From positions 1-37,103 of the forward strand of contig JBCCSZ010000026.1 in assembly GCA_039199225.1 (NCBI GenBank): a stretch of 37,103 nt of DNA, read 5' to 3'. The position numbers and the translations under genes are program-made. This document shows, one piece after another, positions 1 to 6,143 of the stretch. The notes under the pieces are model-generated. The model was not told where the DNA came from and did not search any database. It saw only the letters and a program-made list of their open reading frames with translations. The DNA is from JBCCSZ01 sp039199225 (GTDB taxonomy: Bacteria; Bacteroidota; Bacteroidia; Chitinophagales; Saprospiraceae). Each line of letters starts with the position of its first letter. Position 1 is the stretch's first letter.

Positions 1-57
1 TGAAATATTTGTATAACTCTTCAAATTCTGCTTTACTGTATCCTGTAGTAGATTTGA

Positions 58-393
58 ATTGGCGAGCACTTTTTATCTGAGTATAGTCCATTAGTTGATT
101 TTTTAACACAATATACTGATTTTCACAGTCCAACAAGTCTATTATTGAATGATACAGAGCATACGAGAGTAAAACTCTTGAATTACACTTTTGATCAAAG
201 TACGAGTGAATGGGAGGGAGATTTTTATTTTGAAGTTATTGACCACTTCGGCCTTGATAAGGCAGATGCCTTGAAATATCAATGGTGGCATAGCGGATTT
301 GCAGCTTGGTGGATATTGCAGCATAAAAGGGGCTATGTGCCGTTTAGAACTGTTATAAGGATTAATGCAAGGATAAGAGGAAAAATTGAATAA
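58..393 (+). pseudogene. DUF3289-like C-terminal domain fragment (toxin-like), broken 5' end
   Basis: The frame is open from 58 to the stop at 391-393 but has no ATG; the only usable initiator is a TTG at 145, which would cut into the domain. The translated C-terminus carries the pattern I know from DUF3289 proteins: a LLNYTF strand, then DHFGLDKAD, then GFAAWWILQHKRGYVPF. This domain often sits at the end of long Rhs or polymorphic-toxin-type proteins. Another frame is open from the window edge to about 77, and a run of five T (70-74) lies where the two frames could be joined, so a frameshifted tail of a longer protein is plausible. Family assignment is from memory of the motif; activity is unknown. 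It could also be an intact C-terminus if the parent gene uses a different frame at the window edge. Confidence 0.55.
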
Positions 394-408
394 GATTTTA
401 AGATTGTA

Positions 409-870
409 ATGAAAAACTTTTTTTGGCTTCTTATATTATTTTTATTTATGTTGAATTGTGATGATTTGAGTGAGGGATTTTCTATCGAATCATTCGAGGT
501 TATGAATGATATACATTTATTAGAAGTAGATGATACAACACAAATTGTAAAAGCTGATTATTACTTGGTTATCGGATATAGGGGTACACGTATGCAAAAC
601 ATAGCTATTGATAGTTTTGTATGTAAAAATAAGGCTTCAGACGCTAATTTATATCATACTTATTTTATCAACATATATAGAAAGACTCCAAAAACCAACA
701 CAGAATATATATCTGAATTCCCTAGAGATTTTTACAGGTACTCTATGAGAAATGATCATCTTTTTAGATACAAATGGACATATTCTGGCTTAAGTATAAA
801 AGAAAAGTACAAAGGAGCGCTTGCGTATGAGTCTGAAAAATTTAATTGTGTAGTAAATGAAGGTGATTAG
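409..870 (+). CDS. Hypothetical lipoprotein
   Basis: A 153-residue protein with no family I recognise. The N-terminus is a short basic start (MKN), a hydrophobic stretch of about 14 residues and a Cys at residue 17 in the context FMLNCDD, which fits a relaxed Bacteroidota lipobox. The mature part is polar, rich in Tyr, Asp and Asn, and looks like a small soluble beta-rich domain in the periplasm or on the outer membrane. It starts 15 bp after the DUF3289-like fragment and its last 14 bp overlap the next gene, so the two downstream genes are probably co-transcribed. Its position directly behind a toxin-like domain makes an immunity-type role possible (inference from position only). Codon use is strongly AT-biased like its neighbours. 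Confidence 0.65.
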   Translation: MKNFFWLLILFLFMLNCDDLSEGFSIESFEVMNDIHLLEVDDTTQIVKADYYLVIGYRGTRMQNIAIDSFVCKNKASDANLYHTYFINIYRKTPKTNTEYISEFPRDFYRYSMRNDHLFRYKWTYSGLSIKEKYKGALAYESEKFNCVVNEGD

Positions 871-1540
871 ATTAATTTTCTTGTATATATTCATAATGCT
901 TGGTGCTAATTCAGGTATCTCGCAAATACATGTGGATAGTAATCTAAAAAATAGATTTGAAGAAAGTGTATTAAATGCGCCTGATGAAGTGAAAGATCGA
1001 TATTTTAAGTTAGATGAATTAATGAACAGCGGGTTAAATGGAATAGTATTCATTCAGAAAATGACAGTAGATACAAGTGATTTCGATAAATATTCAAATA
1101 AGTCTGAAGTAGAAATAGTGGAAATGAGTACGGTGGATTCCATTGTAATGGCAGACAATCAATCAAGTGTTAATAATTTTTTATTTTGTTCTGGCATTTT
1201 ATTCAATGATTCATTAGTTATGAATCTTGGATATCCCTTTAGCAGTGAAAGGATTACCCATGTTATTCACAACGGTAAAGTATGTACTCAATTTGTAGCG
1301 TCTAGTGAGTATGATAATTTATATAAGTTGTATGAACATGACTCTTTAGCTGCTGAAGTTCAAGTTCCTGTAGTACTAGAAGACTTTTCAATGAGTGACT
1401 CAGTTTATTTACACGATATGATTTTATATGGATCAGTAAAGCTTACAACTAAGGAATATTACAAGAAAATTGAGCATAAATTTATCAAGTTAAGATGGAG
1501 AATTGAATACTTATTTAAATGTATCTTGAAGAAGGTTTAA
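857..1540 (+). CDS. Hypothetical exported protein
   Basis: A 227-residue protein that starts inside the end of the preceding lipoprotein gene (14-bp overlap, different frame), indicating translational coupling. Residues 1-23 form a signal peptide: MKVIR, a hydrophobic core LIFLYIFIMLGAN, and a likely cleavage after ISQ. The mature part contains many Asp and Ser residues (for example VDTSDFDKYSNKSEVE) and ends in a basic tail KCILKKV. I do not recognise a domain. AT-rich codon usage matches the surrounding block. Start choice: the ATG at 857 directly begins the signal peptide and no better start lies nearby. Confidence 0.6.
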   Translation: MKVIRLIFLYIFIMLGANSGISQIHVDSNLKNRFEESVLNAPDEVKDRYFKLDELMNSGLNGIVFIQKMTVDTSDFDKYSNKSEVEIVEMSTVDSIVMADNQSSVNNFLFCSGILFNDSLVMNLGYPFSSERITHVIHNGKVCTQFVASSEYDNLYKLYEHDSLAAEVQVPVVLEDFSMSDSVYLHDMILYGSVKLTTKEYYKKIEHKFIKLRWRIEYLFKCILKKV

Positions 1541-1751
1541 GGTCGTTTAAAATACACCAGCAATCGAATACAAGATGATCAAGACGATATTTTATGCTGA
1601 AGGGCTCAAACAAACTTAATGAGCTTTCTTCGAGATTATGAGATTAGATAGAGTACTTCCTTATACTATTCAGCAGTATTCGTATCTGGAGAAAGAAATT
1701 GCTAAGAAAAATGCCTGTTGGTGAATACAGACTCTAGAAAATAAATTTTAG

Positions 1752-2273
1752 ATGTACCAACTTATAATTGTCTCTATATTGAATGTCTTATCCATGAGTG
1801 GCACCTACATACATTTCAATAAGCCACAGAATATGTTAAAGTCAAACTACACGGACCTCAAGGTGATCCACGTTGATGTGCCGACCAATGTGTGTAAGTT
1901 TTATTCGGTAACAGGTGATCAATTAGCCACATTTAATATTTCCGATATTCTGAAAGATGGTATTTTGGTTGGTGAGGCTGGCTTATCGCTGCACAGGGCG
2001 GAGGATGGTTTTTACGTCCTCAAGTTTGTAGATCATCCGGATTTCCGAGATCATTCCTACTACAAATTGAAACCACAAATACTCGAAGTAAGTGTGGATA
2101 AATGTAAATACAAGCAAGACCTTATCGAGATCGAGGGTTCCTTTTTTTATCTCTATTATGGGAAGAGGCGAGGAGAACCTCATCTAGTTCCGGTTACGAC
2201 TATTAGAGAGGATAATGTGGAGTACCTGATGCTGCACAGTTTGAAGAGGAAATGGATTTCTGATGATATTTAG
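1752..2273 (+). CDS. Hypothetical protein
   Basis: A 173-residue protein with no recognised family. The N-terminus MYQLIIVSILNVLSMSGTYIHF is hydrophobic and could be a weak signal peptide or anchor, but it lacks a positive N-region, so export is uncertain. The body alternates short hydrophobic strands with charged loops (for example GILVGEAGLSLHRAEDGFYVLKFVD), suggesting a small beta-rich fold. It follows a 211-bp spacer with no convincing gene (a 28-codon frame at 1638 is the only thing there) and precedes another orphan gene. It belongs to the AT-rich orphan cluster behind the DUF3289-like fragment. Confidence 0.5.
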   Translation: MYQLIIVSILNVLSMSGTYIHFNKPQNMLKSNYTDLKVIHVDVPTNVCKFYSVTGDQLATFNISDILKDGILVGEAGLSLHRAEDGFYVLKFVDHPDFRDHSYYKLKPQILEVSVDKCKYKQDLIEIEGSFFYLYYGKRRGEPHLVPVTTIREDNVEYLMLHSLKRKWISDDI

Positions 2274-2394
2274 TTGATTGGAGGTGCTCGTCAGCAATGG
2301 GTGGTGCCAACAGCTCATATTAGTTAATTCAGGTTGCGATTTATTGCCAAGAAAGCCTTTCATTCATAACCACTTGTGTTAATTATCAAAACGG

Positions 2395-2943
2395 ATGAAC
2401 CTTAAAACGCAAATTTTCTCCATCGTTCTGAATGGATCAAGTATTGCCAAAACCATTATCTATACCGATGATGAATTCGTGATGCTAGATGATTATTTTC
2501 TGAGGGAAGACAGTAGTAAGTTTGGTTCTAAAATATCTTATTGTTCAAGTACCTCTGAGAAAGTAGTCGTATTAACAGAAGATGGAATTTCTTTTGCTGA
2601 TAAAAAGCTATACCATCCCAATTCTTGGCAGGAAGAGGGGCAATCCGTAATATATTGGAAGCAGAAGATTGAGAAAATGGGAGAAGGGTACATTCGAAGA
2701 TATAAGGACAGTGTTCAACTACAGGAAAGGGCATTACTGAAAAAAGTTGGTTTGAATCAAGATTTAGCCAAGTTGATGCCCTTCGTCGTTCCTTATGAAG
2801 GAGATTTTTATTTGACAGTGGAGCAGGTGACCCTCGACAGAGGGAAGGAGATTTTTAAGATGCAGTTAACTGATGATCGATTGGCTAAAGATGAGGAAAA
2901 AAATATTTTCCACAAGTATAAGAAGATGCTGAAACAGCATTAG
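2395..2943 (+). CDS. Hypothetical cytoplasmic protein
   Basis: A 182-residue protein without a signal peptide or membrane segment, so probably cytosolic. It begins with a beta-like stretch (MNLKTQIFSIVLNGSSIAKT) and ends with a Lys-rich helix (DEEKNIFHKYKKMLKQH). The middle holds an amphipathic region with many Glu and Lys residues. I recognise no domain. Small, single-domain, acidic/basic orphan proteins of this size in a row behind a toxin-like domain are typical of immunity gene arrays, but that is context, not proof. Confidence 0.5.
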   Translation: MNLKTQIFSIVLNGSSIAKTIIYTDDEFVMLDDYFLREDSSKFGSKISYCSSTSEKVVVLTEDGISFADKKLYHPNSWQEEGQSVIYWKQKIEKMGEGYIRRYKDSVQLQERALLKKVGLNQDLAKLMPFVVPYEGDFYLTVEQVTLDRGKEIFKMQLTDDRLAKDEEKNIFHKYKKMLKQH

Positions 2944-2981
2944 ATTATTGAATGGGGTTAATCATTGTAAAGAGCTAAAAA

Positions 2982-3281
2982 ATGAAATATTTCTTCTTTT
3001 TCATTCTTATGATTGTAGCTTCTAACTTTATTCCAAGAATAGGCTTTGAAGTTTTTCACTTTCAGACAGAATACAAGGAGTTTGAAGGCTTGGTGACTCC
3101 TGCAAAAGGTGCTTCGTTGAAATCTTTAGAGGTGGTTTTTGAGGATTTTAAAAGTAGTCATCCCCAGCATAAGGATTTAAGCTTATGTAGGACTTTCAAG
3201 AAGCCTTGGTGGAAGTTCTGGAAATGGGGGGCCTATCTGTTCAATCCAGTTTGGAAGTATCCCTATTGCGAAAGAAATTAG
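2982..3281 (+). CDS. Small membrane-anchored protein, first copy of a tandem pair
   Basis: A 99-residue protein with an N-terminal hydrophobic segment (MKYFFFFILMIVASNFIP) that acts as a signal anchor or uncleaved signal. The rest is soluble and contains FHFQT, PAKGA, PQHKDL and a very aromatic C-terminus with a WWKFWKWG cluster. The following gene (3286-3600) is clearly a paralogue, sharing SNFIP, FHFQT, PAKGA, PQHKDL, RTF.KP and WKFW.WG in the same order. The gap between the two is 4 bp, so this is a recent tandem duplication in one operon. Function unknown; I know no family for the Trp-rich motif. Confidence 0.6.
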   Translation: MKYFFFFILMIVASNFIPRIGFEVFHFQTEYKEFEGLVTPAKGASLKSLEVVFEDFKSSHPQHKDLSLCRTFKKPWWKFWKWGAYLFNPVWKYPYCERN

Positions 3282-3285
3282 ACGG

Positions 3286-3600
3286 ATGAAATACTTGCTA
3301 TTATCACTGTGCATCATTGTGGTTCTGTCCAATTTTATTCCTTACATTGGGATTCGAACGTTCCATTTTCAGACGGCCAATAATGAATTTGATGGAGTGG
3401 TCATCCCTGCCAAAGGCGCTCCATTGGAATCTATGGAAAATAGGTTTAACAACTTCAAAAAACGAAATCCTCAGCACAAAGATTTACAACTTTATCGCAC
3501 TTTTGAAAAGCCTTTATGGAAATTTTGGGATTGGGGAGAATACATCTTTGATCCGATATGGTGGTATCCTTACATGGAAAAGCACAATGATGAACGATAA
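3286..3600 (+). CDS. Small membrane-anchored protein, second copy of a tandem pair
   Basis: A 104-residue paralogue of the preceding gene. The N-terminal hydrophobic segment MKYLLLSLCIIVVLSNFIP is followed by the shared blocks FHFQT, PAKGAP, PQHKDL, RTFEKP and LWKFWDWG. It diverges most in the anchor and in the middle helix (ENRFNNFKKRN versus EVVFEDFKSSH). The start directly follows the previous stop by 4 bp, and its last codons overlap the likely start of the propeller gene downstream. Duplication and divergence of such a small protein are consistent with an immunity or inhibitor role, but nothing in the sequence identifies a partner. Confidence 0.6.
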   Translation: MKYLLLSLCIIVVLSNFIPYIGIRTFHFQTANNEFDGVVIPAKGAPLESMENRFNNFKKRNPQHKDLQLYRTFEKPLWKFWDWGEYIFDPIWWYPYMEKHNDER

Positions 3601-4669
3601 TAAAGAGACTATGCTGTTCTGTAGATTAAAAATATTGATCGTAATTTTTACCACTACGCTGGTATTTATTTGTAATGGACAAGAAAATATAAATAATGCT
3701 GGAAATAAGGTATTGCAAGCAAAAGTAAGCATCCAAGATTCAGCTCTTAAAAAGAATCAATCAAAAGAGCAAATCAGCCAAGTGGTGAGAATGATGTTCC
3801 AAGATAGTAAGCGTAATATTTGGTTTGGAACCCAAAGCGGCTTATTCAAGCAAAACAATAATTCGATGGTTCGTATTGATGGCATAAAGAGTGAATCAGG
3901 AAAGGGGGTAACAATAAAGGATATTGCAGAGGATAGAGATGGTAAAATTTGGATTGGGCATGAAGGGGGTATTAGCAGTATTGACGGAGAAGTAGTGACC
4001 AATTATTATGAATCCGATGGCTTGATTAGTGATGATGTTTGGACGATTGAAACAGCTGTCAATGGAGATGTTTGGATTGGTACAATAGAAGGTGTATGTT
4101 TTTTTAATGGACAAGAATTCATCAAATTCGAATTGCCTGAAGGAGAGATTGATACGACACTTGGTGTGTCAAGTACAAAAATGGTCCACTGTATAATGGA
4201 AGATGGTAAAGGGAGTATTTGGTTCAGTACCAATGCTGGACTCTTTAAACTTACGGATGGCATACTTACCAATGTCTCTGAAAAATTTTCAATTCAAACT
4301 AATTTCATAAATGGAACATTTGAAAGTCGAAATAACGAAATATGGGTAGCTTCTAAAGAGGCTCTCTACAAAATTTCAGAAAATAAAATTGAAAATATCA
4401 CAAATGAATTATCAGAAATAGGTAAAGGTATAGGAAGTGTTGCAGAAGATAAAAATGGAAACATATGGTTTGTATCCAATCAACATAGCTTATACACCTA
4501 TAATGGTCAATATCTAGAAGAATTTCAGAAATCACAAGACAATCAAGGACCTGTCGTATTTCAGATATTCAAGGATGATAAGGATCGATTATGGTTTGTT
4601 GGATTCGGTGGAGCCTATCGATTAGAAAAAGGAAAGTTTATTAATATTACTAAAGATGGACCTTGGTAA
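3587..4669 (+). CDS. Exported Reg_prop beta-propeller protein (no kinase)
   Basis: The frame continues upstream through the previous gene, but the first sensible start is the ATGATG at 3587/3590 overlapping the stop of that gene; an ATG at 3611 directly in front of the signal peptide (MLFCRLKILIVIFTTTLVFI, then CNGQ) is an equally good choice. The mature protein holds seven two-component-regulator propeller repeats with the pattern D..G.IWF/IG...GL: DSKRNIWFGT, DRDGKIWIGH, VNGDVWIGT, GKGSIWFST, RNNEIWVAS, KNGNIWFVS and KDRLWFVGF. Seven repeats could close a seven-bladed propeller. In most Bacteroidota proteins these repeats precede a Y_Y_Y domain, a membrane helix and a histidine kinase; here the protein stops after the last blade. 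It probably acts in the periplasm as a free binding or sensing module. Confidence 0.75.
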   Translation: MMNDNKETMLFCRLKILIVIFTTTLVFICNGQENINNAGNKVLQAKVSIQDSALKKNQSKEQISQVVRMMFQDSKRNIWFGTQSGLFKQNNNSMVRIDGIKSESGKGVTIKDIAEDRDGKIWIGHEGGISSIDGEVVTNYYESDGLISDDVWTIETAVNGDVWIGTIEGVCFFNGQEFIKFELPEGEIDTTLGVSSTKMVHCIMEDGKGSIWFSTNAGLFKLTDGILTNVSEKFSIQTNFINGTFESRNNEIWVASKEALYKISENKIENITNELSEIGKGIGSVAEDKNGNIWFVSNQHSLYTYNGQYLEEFQKSQDNQGPVVFQIFKDDKDRLWFVGFGGAYRLEKGKFINITKDGPW

Positions 4670-4842
4670 AAATACGAACGCAAAAAGATGGCTAGGCGAC
4701 TACCTGTAAGGTCTAGAAATGAAAACCCAAGACGAGAACCCAGTAGCTTTTCTTCTATAGATAATCTCCAAAAAGGTCCTTACAATTCGCCAAAATAAAA
4801 AATTGCCCAAGGAATTGTATCTTGACGGCAAATCAACGATCT

Positions 4843-5892
4843 ATGTTTTTCAAACAATTTGGGGGTAAAGCCACACAAGAACACATCAAGCAATACGAAA
4901 AGTCTGAAAATTGGCGCGATGGCTGTTTTCAAAATCTAGAAGAAACCATGCTGAGCACCAGCCTTTGGAAGGTGCCGAGTATGATCTATAAACAACTCAA
5001 TAGCCGCAAAGAGCAAAGACCTCCAAGATTTATACCTGTCCTGCCCTTCGACAAAGATAAATTTTTAGCACCCGCCTCAAATGCCAGATTCATCTGGTAC
5101 GGCCACTCCGTCATACTGATGCGAATCAACGACAAAACCATCTTGGTCGATCCGATGCTAGGGCCTGACACAACACCCATTGCACCCATTTCTACCAAGC
5201 GCTTTTCAGAAAAAACCTTAAATCTGATCGATGATTTTCCAGCAGTAGATTTGGTCATTTTTACCCACGACCACTACGACCATCTGGACCTGGCCAGCAT
5301 CCAAAAGCTGAAGGGAAAAGTCAAGCAGTATTTTGTAGCAATGGGTGTAAAACGCCATTTGGTACACTGGGGTATTCCCGCGGAGTCTATCACAGAATTT
5401 GATTGGTGGGACTCCAAGTTGTGGGAAGAGGTAAGCATCACTTTTACACCTACTCGCCATTTCTCTGGTCGCGGCCTGAGCGATCGAATGAAATCTCTTT
5501 GGGGAGGCTGGGTATTTAAAACAGCCAGTGAAAATATCTGGATCAGTGGCGATGGCGGCTATGGTAAGCACTTCAAAGAAATCGGTGAACGACTGGGACC
5601 TTTCGATTTTGCCTTTATGGAGTGCGGCCAATACAACGACGATTGGCACGATATTCATCTGTTCCCAGACGAAAGTGTACAGGCTGCCATTGACGCCCGA
5701 GCGAAAAAAATCATGCCGATCCACTGGGCTGGATTTCCATTGTCCTACCAACACAGTTGGACAGAGCCAGCCGAAGAATTCGTGCAAGCTGCTACCAATC
5801 ACCAGATGGCCTATTCCCTTCCCGTCGTCGGACAATTGTTTGAAGCTTCCTCCTCAAATACCGAAAAATGGTGGTTGGCACTTAACCACTGA
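4843..5892 (+). CDS. MBL-fold metallo-hydrolase (NAPE-PLD/UlaG-like)
   Basis: About 350 residues with the metallo-beta-lactamase metal motif THDHYDHLD (H-D-H-x-D-H) near residue 142, a preceding strand TILVDPMLGP, a later GDGGYGKHF (metal-bridging Asp region) and PIHWAGFPL near the C-terminus with the last His ligand. This arrangement matches the long MBL proteins related to NAPE-hydrolysing phospholipase D and UlaG lactonase. The N-terminal QFGGKA...YEKSENWRDG block is the usual lead-in of this group. A TTG at 4822, preceded by AAGGA, would add seven residues; I prefer the ATG. No signal peptide, so likely cytosolic. Substrate unknown. The base composition changes here from AT-rich to balanced, marking the end of the upstream accessory block. 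Confidence 0.85.
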   Translation: MFFKQFGGKATQEHIKQYEKSENWRDGCFQNLEETMLSTSLWKVPSMIYKQLNSRKEQRPPRFIPVLPFDKDKFLAPASNARFIWYGHSVILMRINDKTILVDPMLGPDTTPIAPISTKRFSEKTLNLIDDFPAVDLVIFTHDHYDHLDLASIQKLKGKVKQYFVAMGVKRHLVHWGIPAESITEFDWWDSKLWEEVSITFTPTRHFSGRGLSDRMKSLWGGWVFKTASENIWISGDGGYGKHFKEIGERLGPFDFAFMECGQYNDDWHDIHLFPDESVQAAIDARAKKIMPIHWAGFPLSYQHSWTEPAEEFVQAATNHQMAYSLPVVGQLFEASSSNTEKWWLALNH

Positions 5893-5994
5893 TTCAAGCA
5901 GGTTTAATAAATTTTCCCCCCCTCCTTATTACCTTTTCTAATCTCAGAGAATATTAGGAAAAAGAGATATTGTTTCCACTCGATTTTTTTTAAG

Positions 5995-6066
5995 TAAGTA
6001 GCTCGTAATGTTAAAGGAAGTCTGTAAAAAGGCTTCTTCCCAACTTCTCATTAATCCAGCTACTTA
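5995..6066. repeat. Long-spaced inverted repeat with nested hairpin
   Basis: The 9-bp arm TAAGTAGCT (5995-6003) is repeated in inverse as AGCTACTTA (6058-6066). Between them a smaller hairpin GGAAG (6016-6020) / CTTCC (6036-6040) can form. The structure lies in the 251-bp intergenic region in front of the secreted protease gene. It could be a leader RNA fold, the terminator region of the upstream MBL gene, or a relic; a run of eight T sits just upstream at 5984-5991. Confidence 0.35.
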
Positions 6067-6104
6067 AGGCTACGCTGTAAATAAATAGGATATTTATTCA
6101 CTGA

Positions 6105-6140
6105 CATTTCGATCCTTCGAAATGCTAAAATGCTTTTAGC
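6105..6140 (+). promoter_or_regulatory. Two tandem hairpins directly in front of the start codon
   Basis: CATTTCGA (6105-6112) pairs perfectly with TCGAAATG (6117-6124) around a 4-nt loop. Immediately after, GCTAAAA (6124-6130) pairs perfectly with TTTTAGC (6134-6140) around a 3-nt loop. The second stem ends three bases before the ATG at 6144. Both stems would lie in the ribosome landing zone of the protease mRNA, so a translational control element is likely (inference). The two stems share base 6124 and could stack or compete. Confidence 0.5.
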
Positions 6141-6143
6141 CGT

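Noticed and set aside
1541..1751. A 28-codon frame at 1638 in the spacer between two orphan genes
   Set aside because: Too short, no supporting context; it might be a relic but cannot be distinguished from chance.
5218..5835. A 205-codon minus-strand frame inside the MBL hydrolase gene
   Set aside because: It lies fully opposite a gene with a clear metal-binding motif and shows no motif of its own.
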